Counted from the first letter of the stretch, positions 1-10,704 are shown. The stretch: 45,382 nt of DNA from Sphaeroforma sirkka (GCA_001586965.3 LUCW03000455.1:1-45382); one strand, 5' to 3'. Numbers and translations are program-made. Notes: a model not told the origin generated them from the letters alone.

Positions 1-243
1 AGTAGTAGTTCGAGATTATAAAATTTAGTTTATAATATCCTACATCTACTAATGTCTCAAATAGGTCCAAGTAGATGAGTCATACCAAATACTCAGGCTA
101 TTGGAGCCATCAAAGTGAATTTAGAACACTTTGGAAATATTGGAAAAAGAGCTTGTACTAAATTATTTAAAATACAAATAAAACCAATGTATTATCTCAA
201 TTGATCTTGATATTTTAGACTGACCGGAGGCCGTATTTCTACA
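1..243 (-). repeat. Partial 3' LTR of chromovirus copy A
   Basis: These bases match 6959-7202 of the 5' LTR of the same element almost exactly and end in the same TTTCTACA. About 350 bases of the LTR are missing because the window starts inside it. A few one-base differences from 6959-7202 are visible (for example one G fewer near base 12). Confidence 0.95.
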
Positions 244-262
244 TAGCCCCCCAGTAGCTTTT
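244..262 (-). other. Polypurine-tract region next to the 3' LTR of copy A
   Basis: Read on the minus strand, AAAGCTACTGGGGGGCTA lies directly before the LTR start TGTAGAAATA. A G-run at this place is where plus-strand DNA synthesis is primed in LTR retrotransposons. Copy B has the same site with four G instead of six. Confidence 0.55.
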
Positions 263-374
263 AGAACTACGAACGTACGTTAAGATACGATCTAGTTGGT
301 AAAAGCTGAAACCAAAAAAGTAAAACGGTTTCGGTCATGACTTATCGAGTAAGTATGTGCCTATATGTACGAGT

Positions 375-850
375 TCAAGACTCATGTTGTACTCTATGTC
401 GTTTAGTATTTGGTCCAGTAACCATTTCCGATGTAGGCGCCTTACGTTTATTATTTGGTAAGGTAATAGCCAAAGGCTGTTCTTCATTAGTAAGTAAGTT
501 TGAACAATTTTCTGCACTGTTGGTAAGCAGATCAGAAAGTTTAGTCACGTAGGAAGTAGGTGGCAAATAGGGAATTTCAGATCCGTCAGGGTTTGTAGTC
601 ACCTGAGGAAACCCTTTCGTTTATCTCGTGTGTTCTTATGTAAACGCTTATTCCATTTTTATTAAAGATACGAAGAAAGTCGCGAGATTCACGAAATGCA
701 TCGGAGGTTAGCCAAGCTACTGTCCCATCCATGAAACGGGTCTTGTAGTAAGTGTAACCGTCTTCGGATGTTTTGTCAATTATATCTTTGACTTGTGACT
801 CCATAACTGGTACATCAGAATCAAATGAGCGAGCGAATGAGAGTTCGGAG
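375..850 (-). CDS. pol: Pol C-terminus: chromodomain and basic tail (copy A)
   Basis: After the integrase GPY/F module the frame at 850-586 encodes a domain beginning near MESQVKDIID and ending near FLRIFNKNG. It has the chromodomain pattern: a hydrophobic beta strand before a KIID-like turn, a YYKTRFMDGTVAWLT strand pair like the usual YLVKWKG...W, and an amphipathic helix. In chromoviruses this domain binds histone marks and directs integration. A one-base shift near 600 moves the frame to 602-375, which gives a polar tail with two basic clusters (NNKRK and NTKRHR) that could act as nuclear localisation signals, ending in HES and a stop. The domain runs on from the GPY/F frame in copy A, apart from a one-base insertion near 870. 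Two of the three usual chromodomain aromatic-cage residues are not clearly placed, so methyl-lysine binding is uncertain. Confidence 0.7.
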
Positions 851-899
851 GTAGGGATACGGTGAGTGCTCTAGATTGGTTGCGCTAGTACCATCAATG

Positions 900-1910
900 T
901 TATTCACTTCGTAAGTATCACTCTTTCTCATCATGGTAGGAAATAACAAAAGGTCCTATCGTCTTAGAAGAGAGTTCGGTAACGTTGGCGTTTCGATTTA
1001 TAATGTTAACGTAATCGCCGACTTTGAACTGAACAATGTTCTTAGTGTTATTCCATCGGTCATACGCTTTAAGTAGGACGCGATTCTTGTGCTCGAGTAA
1101 ACAGGGGTAAACAACGTTCTGCATATGCTCGATCTTTGTAGCCACGGGGTAGCGTGTTTTTCGGGCGCAGTTTTATCAAACGTTGCTTGTAATTCACTAT
1201 AGCGGCCAAAGAAATAGTGAAACGGGAGTGTTCCAGTTTGAGGATTCATGCAGTTATTCATTTGAGTCTGAACCCATTTCAAATGATAAGGCCACATATC
1301 CTCAACGTCGTCTAGTGCGGTACGCAAGAGTTTCTTAAGTTCTCTATGACGTGTCTCATTTGCACCCTGCGTTTGAGGGTTTGTAAGGAACACCACGCCT
1401 ATGGGTCATGCCTGATACGAGTATAAGTGCCTCCATTACGTCGGTACAAAACTCACTACCGTTATCAGAACATAGTACTCGGGGAAACCGAAGTCATTAA
1501 AGACGTGATAGCATAATTCTGCCACTGTTTGTGGACGTTTGTTCGGTATTGCATAAAGCAAGTTATAGCCCGAAGCCACACATAAGAAATGACAGATATA
1601 TACATCGCCAGTATGCTTGATCGCGGAGTTTAACCAAATCGACTATGACTCGGCGCATCGGTTGGTCTTCTGTCACACTTTTTAGGGGTGCCCAACCGTA
1701 TCGCTTGATCTGGTTCTTTTCACAATCAGTACAGCGTCGGTATACTTCACGTATGGTTTCTTTCAGCGCCGGGTGATCAAGCCCTGCACGAATAGCCATT
1801 TTATAAGTATGCTCATATGCTCGATGCGTTAAATTATGTATAATTTTAACTCTACTTTCGAGCTCCTCTAAGTCAGTCAGATTCTGCGTAACGCTGGCTG
1901 GATGAACCAT
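900..1910 (-). CDS. pol: Pol integrase region (copy A)
   Basis: This is the DDE integrase of copy A, broken into three frames. 1910-1563 carries the zinc-binding N-terminus (His pair in IIHNLTHRAYEH, then CTDC) and the first catalytic Asp in VIVDLVK. 1396-998 carries PQTQGANETRHREL, whose Glu is the third catalytic residue, and the region before the C-terminal domain. 1145-918 carries the GPY/F module. The second Asp lies in the DNGSEF segment near 1460, between frames. The enzyme inserts the element DNA into the nuclear genome. Copy B shows the D,D35E spacing without interruption. Confidence 0.9.
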
Positions 1911-2060
1911 AGTCCTGTTGGAAAGGGCAACCTCAGTATCAGGAGGGGTAGAGTCCTGAGATACATAATTGACAACATTGGATTGTTGAAGTATCTTCTT
2001 CAGTTGTTTCGCAACTCCTGGCTGTTCTTAAGCAGCGCTTTAAGTAGTTGAGTGCGAGCT

Positions 2061-2660
2061 TCAGGTTCTCTTTAGAGTTTTGAGTCTTTGATCCATGGCC
2101 TTAGCTAGTTCCATGTTTTTACGATCTAATGCCGTTTCAATCGGCATTACCTCGACTGCAATCTTGTTGGGTGCATGTGTTGTACGAGTCTTGAGCTTTT
2201 GTTCAAACTCTTTAGACTCCTCTAGTTTAGCTAAGAATTCGGTTGAGGGTTTCCACTTAGTGGTACCTGCAGGACCGATGCGACAAACAATGGTGTGTTT
2301 CCAAGGCGTCTTCTTAATAGAATAGGATCCCTGATACAAGAACGTGTCGGTTTCACGGTCGACATAAATAGGTTCGTCTTGAATCATATTAATTAAATCA
2401 CGTATCCATGGGTCGGAGTTACGTAAGGGACAACACAGCGTAATGGTAGATTTAGTAATATTAACATAATTTTAACAACTGTGCGATAAGTTGACAAGGT
2501 GGGTTAGCCCACGCATTATGCTTTGATAAGTCAAGCTGAAATGCATCACCTTTAGGATGAGTCAACGACCTATATTCAGAAACCTGTTTGTTATGTTCTG
2601 CGGCGAACATATCAACAGTAAATGGACCCCATCGTGATTGAGCGAGGTTAAACCATTTCT
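2061..2660 (-). CDS. pol: DNA-adenine-methylase-like domain and linker in pol (copy A)
   Basis: Directly after the RNase H end (PDMLSRL) pol carries WGPFTVDMFAAEHN, then about 35 residues later AWANPPCQLIAQLL, then a strand TITLCCPL followed by PWIRDLI. This order resembles the phage-type Dam methylase fold and the methylase-like domain of DIRS-type retrotransposons: a D-x-F/A-x-x-x-N motif and an N-P-P-[YFW] motif IV, here NPPC. It is followed by a charged helical linker to integrase (2387-2061). The frame changes once near 2460. Activity is doubtful because the aromatic residue after NPP is Cys. The assignment rests on motif pattern, not on a search. Confidence 0.55.
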
Positions 2661-2699
2661 TATTTAGCATCCAATCGGTTGCTAATAACTCTTTGACTG

Positions 2700-4000
2700 T
2701 TTTCTGGTAGTCGGGCACAAGTCGAGAGAGCATGTCAGGAAGATGGTTATGTATTCCTGGAATGTGTGTTATATTAAAAGCGAACTTGGCAATAATGTCA
2801 TGCCAGCGGCTCACCAACTGTGAATCAGGGTTCATATCTTTTAAGTATGTTAAAGACTTTTGATCACAGGCGACAGTAAAGTAACTTCCATAAAGGTAGT
2901 CTTTAAACTGTCTTAGCGCAGTAACTATAGCAAGGAGCTCTTGTTTAACGGTAGGGTAATTCCGTTGACTCTTATTATAACTCTTGCTAAAGAATTGTAT
3001 GTAGCGCGGTTTACCATTTATCGTTTGGTAAAGCACTCCACCTACCGCTCGATCTGAAGCGTCGGTTGCTACTTTGAATGGGACACCATCCACAGGGTAC
3101 TGCATGATGGGTGCGTCCATTACTTTACTTTTGACTAGTTTAAATGCATCATCACATTCTTTAGTCCAAAGCTTTCCCAAAGGTCCTTTGTGCAGCCGTA
3201 GGTGACTGAAAGGCTTTAAGTAATGAGAAAGATGCGGTACCGAATCCGAGAAGAAGTTAACAAACCCACACACAGAGTTCACATCTCTTCCAGTAATTGG
3301 TGTTGATAAATCCAACAGAAACTGTTTCTTGCCAGGATCAATTTCTACCCCTGCTGCAGATACTTTGTAGCCAAGTAAGTGTATAGTATCTTTAGCAAAA
3401 AAGAACACTTGTCTTCGTTAATCTTAAGTTTAGCATGATTAAGTCGCTTTTAAGACTTCTTTAACGAGTTTAGCATGTTCATGTGCTGTCTTTGTAAAGA
3501 TAACTATATCATCTAAATAGACTGATACGTTATACGACAGGTCCGCAAATAGTTCCATCATAACTTGTTGGAAGAAAGAAGGTAACATGTGTAAGCCTTC
3601 AGGTGCACCTTTAAACTGGTACTTCTTACCTTGCCAAGTAAAGGAAAAGTATTTCCTATGAGGCTGATATATTTGTAGTTGATGGAATGCAGCTTTTAAG
3701 TCTATCTTGGAAAAGATAGTCGCACCTCCATTTTGCGTAGTATCTCGCTTATCTTAGGTAAGGGAAAACTATGTTGCGGAATTAGTTTGTTGATTGGCGA
3801 CAGGTCTAGTACTACTCTTGTTTTACTAAACGTTCCATCAGATTTATATTGATCGACCGCTAAAGAGAGCTAAGTTAACTGGGGTTGCATCATAATTGAT
3901 TTCAATTAGACCCTGTTTTAACCAATCTTCGATTTGGGTTTTGACAACGTCTTTGTGTCTCCAACTCACGTAGTTATGTGAAGGACACTTTAACTTAGAG
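2700..4000 (-). CDS. pol: Pol reverse transcriptase and RNase H (copy A)
   Basis: RT and RNase H of copy A copy the RNA genome into DNA inside the particle. The catalytic YLDD is encoded at 3508-3519 and the preceding FSKIDLKAAFHQL motif near 3690. The longest frame (3408-2461) covers the RT thumb or connection and RNase H with TDAS, KQELLAI and ACDQKSL, ending at the usual HLPDMLSRL. Frame breaks lie near 3410, 3460 and 3730. At the RNase H motif near 2860 copy A keeps an A that copy B has lost, so this part reads correctly here. Confidence 0.92.
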
Positions 4001-4592
4001 AAGTCGACGTTTGTTAAGTCAAGTCTAACGTACCCATTAGAGAACTTAAACATACACCAGTCAGTTATTGCAATCTTCCTGTTTTGTATAATTAAGTCCA
4101 TAATTATATCGGTGAAGTGCGGAATCATATCCTTTGCTTCACCTTCCGGAGGTTTAGGTATCTTTAACATATTATCATCTGACTGATCTTTATTCGGGTC
4201 AGCCCATTAGGCAGACCAGTGAGTGTTATACCTAAACTGAGAAGATCAGTCATACCTATAATTAAATCGTATTTCTGAGACATGTCAGTAACGATTAGGT
4301 GAGTCTTCACTTCTCTTCTATCTGACAGCATTATGTGTGCATAGTCAATGGCTTGTTCTGCAAGTAGTAACTTTGCCATTTCCCAAGATTAAATCAGTTG
4401 ATTCGTTATGGACAGCCATATCTGTAGCGTAGGCTACTCGGCATGAGATAGCAGAGACTTCAGCCCCTGGATCAAATAGTGCCATAACTTTTTTCTCCAT
4501 TTACGAAAAAACTGTTTGAAAGATACGTTCATCTCCTTTGGTATAGATTTTATTATTGAACATTTTTCATAATCTTGCTCTAGTGCGCACAT
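4001..4592 (-). CDS. pol: Pol start: retropepsin-like protease with Asp-Pro-Gly (copy A)
   Basis: Pol opens at an ATG at 4592, three codons after the gag UGA and in the same frame. About 39 residues in comes ALFDPGAEVSAIS, the place of the catalytic DTG/DSG of retroviral-type aspartic proteases, and about 80 residues later DLIIGMTDLLSLGI, the usual second-half strand with G-M-D. The protease releases Gag and Pol products in the particle. The residue after the Asp is Pro, as in copy B. Frame breaks occur near 4370 and 4190. The region 4170-4001 leads into the RT fingers. Confidence 0.8.
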
Positions 4593-4601
4593 ATGGTACT
4601 G

Positions 4602-6530
4602 TCAGTGCTTAACTTGGACGTCTGGTAAGTCCTTGCAATCCTCTTTGTGCCAACCGTTAGTACCCTTGCAAGTAGCACACTCTTTCATATAGTGTCCAAA
4701 ATCTGGTTTGCCTGGTGCACACTTAACAGGGTCGTGTCTACCATTCCACTTGCCATTACGTTTTTGTGAGGTTGTAACCACACTTCTTGCAAGGCGCTCT
4801 CACCTTCTTATCACCTTTCGGTTCGGTAGAAGTAGAGCCAGTACCCCCTCCAGTAGTAGTGCGAGGTTTTCTTAGTACTACGCGCAGTATTAGTCTCTAC
4901 TGCGTTTCGCTTAGTGGGCTGGGTGTAGCTCGTGGTACTAAGTACTCTAGTAGAGGAATTGGTATGCTTGTGTACTACATCTTCTCAAAGACAGACCAAG
5001 GCATAGATCGCAAATCACCATAGGCGATGATGTCATCATTGACTTTCTTAAAGAGGTTAGCTCCCAGAGTCTCCATCATCTGACAAATTAATAAATATTC
5101 GCCAGTATAGGTACGACCACCCATCCGTGTATTCATATGTGTCATATGAGCTAGAGCACCTCGAATAGTGGTATCGTTCGCAAAGAACTTGCGAGACTCT
5201 AGAAGTTCACGGTCACGTGCATCTTCAAAAAAAAGGTGTTAAGTATATTATCACGCAACTGGTGCCAGGGTAGGGCTTTTCCAGTTGGGCTCATGAGCTT
5301 CAAGATAGTTCGCCATTCACCTGGCTCACAGAAATGAATAAAGGCATTCATCATCTGCTTATCCCTAAGGCTGGCAGACTCCTTAAGTTGGTCGAAGGCC
5401 TTCAGTGTCTCCACTGTACTCTCATTAGTAGAGAAATCGACCTCAGCCTGCGCGTTACCTAGCTGCTTTATAAAGCTTGGTTCTAAGTGTTCACGAGGCT
5501 CATGCTCAGTGCTACGGGCTGCTAGTGCCAAGATGGTGTCTATTTCCTTTCTCTTATCGATTAGATAGCGAATGTTATCCGCTTTCCTATCGTCAAGGTC
5601 AGAGTCATTCAATAGACGGTCCTCAAGGACTTGCATACCAGAGCGTAATAGCCTGAGACGAGTATGTCTGGTTCTCACTTCCTCATCCTCAGGATTAGAG
5701 CGGGAACTCTAACGAGGTACTGGTGTAGCGATTGCCAAAAACGTGATTACCAGGGTTAGTTGGCAAATGAGGGTCGATATTACGAAACCCGGCCCGAAAG
5801 TTTTTTTACTTCTTCCTCTGACAGGGTTAGGTTTGTCAAGAGGATATCGATGGCCATCAGAGCTATAGACACGATTTGGGGTCCACAACTGCCAGTGGTA
5901 ATTGGCTTAGTGGTAAACATACCTTGGTAAGACCGCTTCAGTGCGGTTCGAAATTGGCGTTGAGTATAGGAAGAATATCAGCCAGCCACTCGTTGTCGAG
6001 TTATGCCGCGTCCTCAGCTTCAGTGGCCCCAAGATTTGAGCTCGAGTTAATGGAATGGCCCCAAGATTTCCATCGATCCATCGATGGAAACCGAAATTTT
6101 CGGACAGGTCCAATACTTCCTTTTCACGCCGGATTTGTGCTGGAGTGTCCTTTAGATGTGGAGTTATAATGCCCCCGACATTCGTATCCATCCACGAATT
6201 TTCCAGCCTTTCGACGTTTATCCCCAATATTTGACGGCACGTGGTCAGGGGGGGCAAGCTGGGGTCCTGAGCTTCACTCCTAGGTGATACACGGACGCTG
6301 GCGAGCCTTTCCGCGGTAGTAGATACCTCTTCTTCCAAGGCTTTAGGATCCGACGAGTCATCCTCAGAATAATCCTCTGTACCAACCTCAGAATTTGCTT
6401 CCCCAACAGTATCCTCGGCAGGCTCAACTCCAGACAGGCTAGGTGTTTCCACAGGGACCTCAGGAACCTCGGCAGGCTTAGCAGGCTTAGAGCTAGCGGC
6501 TCCCTTGCCTTTAGAAGTACCCTTAGCCAT
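4602..6530 (-). CDS. gag: Gag polyprotein (copy A)
   Basis: Gag forms the particle and packages the RNA. The start MAKGTSKGKGA at 6530 is shared with copy B. The first 60 residues are rich in Ala, Pro, Lys and then acidic (SEDDSSD, EEE). Downstream frames 5678-5199 and others give a helical, charged middle typical of capsid (NDSDLDDRKADNIRYLI and onward), then a basic patch (RSTKKPR-like) and the zinc knuckle CATCKGTNGWHKEDC near 4670. A UGA at 4602-4604 closes the frame. Frames break repeatedly, and 5760-6000 is shuffled relative to copy B. Confidence 0.85.
5760..6000 (-). other. Shuffled segment of gag in copy A
   Basis: Read on the minus strand, this stretch is made of short blocks that all occur in copy B gag but in another order. 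The matching copy B positions run about 39206-39226, 39323-39339, 39236-39264, 39400-39432, 39289-39313, 39465-39523, 39343-39373, then 39560 onward. Some joins share a few bases (TGGCTG at the first join). The antisense tRNA-like sequence of copy B is split in two here. Confidence 0.8.
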
Positions 6531-6608
6531 AGTATTTGCTGGATAGTAAATCGATGTCAGACAGTCTAGAAGCAGTACACTACTGTAACTACTAAATAAC
6601 TGAAAATA

Positions 6609-7202
6609 TGTAAACTTCGATGGAAATTACTAGGTTTCAAACTATATTAAACTAAAATACAATTTAGTCAGTTAGGATTTAGCAGTGGTAGCTTGTGTAA
6701 GAATGATCGGGACTGCCTCTTGTTAAGAGCCTAAATATCCTCGATCACACAGGGCGTACCTCTAGCTGTTCTTTATTGAATAATTTTCACTAGAAGTACT
6801 AAATGTTCATGACCACTTGCCTAATTTGTAAATAGACATAATAACGTAAGTCACGTTAATACATTAGCTGATATAAATAAAGTTCCATCTGAAGAAAAGT
6901 TAAAAAAAGAAAAAGACTTATTGGATTTTGGAGATTGGCGGGAGGACCAAAATCAATAAGTAGTAGTTCGGAGATTATAAAATTTAGTTTATAATATCCT
7001 ACATCTACTAATGTCTCAAATAGGTCCAAGTAGATGAGTCATACCAAATACTCAGGCTATTGGAGCCATCAAAGTGAATTTAGAACACTTTGGAAATATT
7101 GGAAAAAGAGCTTGTACTAATTATTTAAAATACAAATAAAAACCAATGTATTATCTCAATTGATCTTGATATTTTAGACTGACCGGAGGCCGTATTTCTA
7201 CA
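6609..7202 (-). repeat. 5' LTR of chromovirus copy A
   Basis: This 594-base LTR starts (minus strand) TGTAGAAATACGG and ends AAGTTTACA, so it has the TG...CA ends of LTR elements. It matches the lone LTR at 37061-37654 and the copy B LTR at 38031-38624. Those two share several bases that differ here (for example CACAGTGCG against CACAGGGCG), so copy A belongs to a slightly different subline. Confidence 0.95.
6772..6777 (-). promoter_or_regulatory. Polyadenylation signal AATAAA in LTR (copy A)
   Basis: AATAAA on the minus strand inside the LTR, in the context TTCAATAAAGAACAG. The same hexamer lies at the matching place in copy B. It is a plausible signal for ending the element transcript in the 3' LTR. 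Confidence 0.45.
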
Positions 7203-8356
7203 CATCTCTGAAGCATCGGATTAAGCTTGAGCTGTGTGTTCATATACACAAGGGCCTTGTGGTCCGTGAAGACCGCAAACCGTTGCCCATCCAAGTATTC
7301 CCTGAAATGTGTCAGTCCATATACCAATGCCAGTAACTCCTTCATAGGTGTGGCGTAGTTCTGTTGCGCATGGTTCAGAGTCTTACTAAAGAACATTAAG
7401 TAATGTTTCTTACCGTCGACCCATTGGAATAGCGCTCCCCCTAAACCGTAATCGCTAGCGTCGGTTTCCAAGTTCAGAGGAATGCCGTCGACCGGAAAGC
7501 GTAACGCCACAGCATTCACCACTGCGTCCTTCATTGCCTGCCACGCCTGTGCATGTCTCTCCTCCCAACGATCACCTATCAACTCCTTCTTGACGTTGCC
7601 TTCCGCATCAAATGTCGGTACCGCAAGGAGATGTAGATTAACAGTCGTTGGTGTCGTTCGTTTCGCAATCACCAAATCCGTCAACCACTTCTTCACTTGT
7701 TCATCCACATAGGGGAGCCATCGATCGGATACGAAGTTACGCGTCGATCTCCGCATCTGCAACGCTTGTTCATGGGTTACTGGGATGGTTACCTCACTCC
7801 CTTCCAGACGACAGCGCGCGTTGTCGGCAATTTTCGCATTGGCTTCCAAATCCTGTGCCAACCGTTGGCGTACATCGACGGGTTCCGTCGTGTTAGGTGC
7901 TTGTCGGCGTGGTATGGGTTCGAGGAGCTTATCTAGTTCTGTGGGGTCTATTGGTGCAAGTGGCGATTGGAGACCGCCTATGTATAGGCCCAAGCCTTTC
8001 AACATATCTTGTCCCACTATGACATCTATACCCGTCGGCAAGTTCATCAATTCTAATGAACCGTCGATAATTCTGGTGCCGTACCTTATAGGTACCACTT
8101 CCGTCGTCCCCAGTCGAGGAGTTCGCACCGCCTTGTCAGCTAAATATATAAATGACCCAGGTGGTGCCGGAGTTATTGGTCGGCCAAGGAGGTCTGCGGA
8201 TGTCTGTGAGATACAACTTCTATTTGCTCCCGTGTCTATCAAGGCTTTGAACGTTCGTCCGTTGATTTGTACTTGAATATAGACTCGGTTGTCTGACGTC
8301 AGCAATGGGTCTTGTATTGCCATCACTGCTCCAATCGTGGAACAAATATGAAGCTC
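7203..8356 (-). CDS. pol: Element C pol: protease joined to RNase H, RT core missing
   Basis: One open frame of about 385 codons. It starts with a retropepsin-like domain (ALIDTGANRSCIS, then VIVGQDMLKGLGL). Next comes a spacer and the front edge of an RT (VDEQVKKWLTDLVI, TVNLHLLAVPTFDAEG). The sequence then jumps at about 7585 to the RT-RNase H connection (WQAMKDAV) and RNase H (LETDASDYGLGGALF, MKELLALV, VFTDHKALVYM). The catalytic RT block with its YxDD, usually about 200 residues, is absent, and the frame is preserved across the gap. The frame runs into the copy A LTR after about residue 375 counted from 8326. It opens just after a stop at 8357-8359, and gag ends at 8383, so gag and pol do not overlap. 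Confidence 0.85.
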
Positions 8357-8382
8357 CTATCCGAGTCAGACACCCTTACCTC

Positions 8383-10704
8383 TCATGCATGATCGGCTAC
8401 CGACTCCCACGTCTCATAGGTGTGGTTTGGTGTTGACGTCATGTGCTCGAAGTCTTCGTAAAGGATCGTGTTGATATGAATCTCTGTAGCTTCCGATGGT
8501 GGAGCCAAGTCTTCGTCCTGTGTAATCGCATTCACCTGTACTTGAGGCGTCGGACGTATTGTGACTACGTCTCTAGTCTGGGATGTATTCTGCCCCTGTC
8601 CTGCGGTTGATGTTGTGGACGGTCTGTGTACCGATTGTACGTCCCTCAAAGGACGGTTGTTGTCGTGTAGTCTTGCCCGACCCTCCGCGCTCACCGATTG
8701 CGACGCCCTGAAATGATGACACCGTGGGATGTGCCTACCACCTGGTGGCGCCTGTGCCTGGCACCCCGCACAAGTCGTTGGTACCGTAGGTTGGGGCCGT
8801 TGAGTCCAATTCTGCGTTTGTCGTCTACTCGTCTGTAGGTTGGGGCGGCTATTAGTGTGGTCGCGACTTCCATTGGTCGTCGGGCCCTCGCGGTTGTTGC
8901 GACCCTGGAAGCGTGCTGTCGTACGTTGCTGTGCATCCTGAATGTCAGGGCTCAACAGCTGTATAAGCTCGTGTGTCTCCATCAGTTACCATTTGGGATG
9001 CAACTGTAGAGTACGTTCATACGTACGGCCGTTGAGAGCTTCTTCTACCAGTTGTACAATGCAGTGGTTCACTAAATTTTGTTGGAAGTCGGCATCTGTC
9101 TGGCACCGTTCACGTGCCCTCCTGTGGTTCACCATGAGCTGTGTCATTTGTTCCATAAGAGGAGTGTGCATGTTCCGACTTTGGCCCTTGGCTAACTTGC
9201 GAAACGCGGGATCGACAGTGGCTTGTGTTTCGTGCGAACAGATCTGTTCGATCTGGAGCTGAGGTGTGCATGTCTTCAACCGTTCAGAGTTGTCGCGGAT
9301 GTAGTCCAGTGTTGACTTCTCCGCCATGAAGTAAGATAGTACCTTATGAAACCATGTAAGGTTCCAACTCTCGTCCAGCCCTGCGATTTGTGCGTTTTGA
9401 ACGCCTCGAGGAGAGCCCCTCTTGTGTCCCGTTCCATAATATCATGTAGGTAGTATCTGTTCGACGGCCAATCAGGCCACGTACGTGGTGAAGGTACGGG
9501 ACGCTACTCTACCGGTCGGGACTCTAATGTAGCTTGAAGTGTCTCAATCACGCCCCGAAGAGCTTCAGCTCGAGCCGTGTTATTCTCCTCGATTGCTTGG
9601 CATAGCTCGTCACTTAAATGTAGTATCCGTGCGTGTAGCGCCTGTCGCCTTTTCTCGATACTAGCCGGTGTGGGCGGAGGCACTGTTGTCTCCTTCTCTT
9701 GTCGTTTAGGTGTCTGTACATATTCACTGGGCGCTTCTTTCTCGCCCCACTGACGTTGCTGTTGTTGGCGCAGGTTCGTACTTAATCGGTCCTGTCTATT
9801 CTTCACCGCCTCCTTACCTTGAGGATTCTGTCTGGCTAATACTTGTTCATGTGCAAACTCTTAAAAAAGTTGGTGTGTTCTCACTGGCAGACAGAGTATC
9901 CTCCTCCTCGGTTGAACTGTCCTCTGACCCTGGTGATTTGTACCCGAGTCCATAAAACGGACGCTTACAGTCTTGAATTCGGAAGGTAGGGTTGTCTTCG
10001 TCCTCTGGTACTGCCTGTACCCGTTCGTGTGCGTCAGAAGAACTCTCCTTAGCGGCCGGCCCTATTGTAGTTCGTCCGGCGTTTATACGCTGTAACCTCT
10101 GTTCGTATTTTTCAAAGAGAGACTGCTGTTGTGTCATCAGCTCCGTGAGTTTCTGAGCTGACGATTGTTCCCGTGCCGTTGCCTTGTTGTTGGTACGGTT
10201 CCGGTGACGCTTCCGCTTGTTAGGTGGGAGGCGTGGTGGGTCATTACTGGGAAATAAGGCCCCTGGAGTATTCAGAGACGAACGAGGGGACAGCCCTTCA
10301 CTGGCTATCTGTTCACCAATAAAAGTCTGACTACTGTCCGCACGCAGGTCGGGTACTTCCTTGGTCTCACCCTCGAATATGACATCCTCGTCAGATTGTG
10401 CAGGTACATTTTTGTTTGCTGTTGGTGGCTGCTTGTCGTCCGCGGAAATAATGTGTGGAACCCCAAGATGTGTCTGTTGTTGCCCCTCCAGAGCCTGACC
10501 TGAGTGCGGAGCGAAGCGTTCCGTATGGGACTGACGACGTTTAGTTCCACGTCGGTCGATATCATCTTCCTTGCGGCGCTCAGGATTCAAGAGTTGCTGT
10601 CTACGACTTTGGCGGGGGTAGGACATGGTTGGTGAGTTGTTTGTCAATGGAGAACTAGAAATGTGTGCGAATGAACTGATAGAGTACTGAATATGAATAT
10701 CCAT
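8383..10704 (-). pseudogene. gag: Element C gag, broken by two frameshifts and one stop
   Basis: The probable start is MSYPRQSRRQQL at 10626, though the frame is open to an ATG at 10704. The N-terminal 260 residues are basic and polar with KRKRHRNR near 10220. At the T-run 9858-9863 (minus-strand CTTTTTTAAG) the frame shifts to AHEQVLARQNPQG and continues to 9504. It shifts again near 9510 to a frame open through 9490-9320 (PSPRTWPDWPSNRYYLHDI onward) that leads into the frame 9327-8986. An in-frame TAA (8986-8988) is followed by CTG ATG and the last 199 codons (8982-8383), which are Gln and Arg rich and carry a zinc-knuckle-like CAGCQAQAPPGGRHIPRC. It should form the particle shell. No homology was checked by search. 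Confidence 0.7.

Larger units (their letters stand above)
1..7202 (-). mobile_element. Chromovirus (Ty3/gypsy) copy A, 3' end cut by window start
   Basis: This is a nearly complete LTR retrotransposon read on the minus strand: 5' LTR at 6609-7202, gag, pol, polypurine tract, then a partial 3' LTR at 1-243. Pol order (protease, RT, RNase H, integrase with GPY/F, chromodomain) places it in the Ty3/gypsy chromoviruses. It is nearly identical to copy B at 38031-45382. Differences seen by eye are mostly one-base indels, often in short homopolymers, and they break gag and pol frames at different points in the two copies. Copy A sits inside another Ty3/gypsy element (7203-10704), so it is the younger insertion. 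The target-site duplication cannot be checked because the other flank lies outside the window. Confidence 0.95.
7203..10704 (-). mobile_element. Element C: second Ty3/gypsy family, truncated and RT-deleted
   Basis: A Ty3/gypsy element unrelated in sequence to copies A and B. On the minus strand it carries gag (about 10626-8383) and pol (8356-7203) with a canonical DTG protease and part of RNase H. Copy A LTR cuts it in the middle of RNase H. The rest of RNase H, integrase and the 3' LTR would lie beyond copy A, outside the window. Its 5' LTR should lie to the right of 10704, but I cannot fix its ends. With no RT core it could move only with help from another element. Confidence 0.85.

Noticed and set aside
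5876..6169. Plus-strand frame of 97 codons
   Set aside because: It is antisense to gag of copy A within and beside the shuffled segment, with no support in copy B.
7482..8276. Plus-strand frames of 76-163 codons
   Set aside because: They are shadows antisense to the element C pol frame, which has clear protease and RNase H motifs.
9855..9870. Programmed -1 frameshift site UUUUUUA in element C gag
   Set aside because: The heptamer is in the right phase for a -1 shift, but the continuing frame needs +1 (or -2), so the site does not explain the join.
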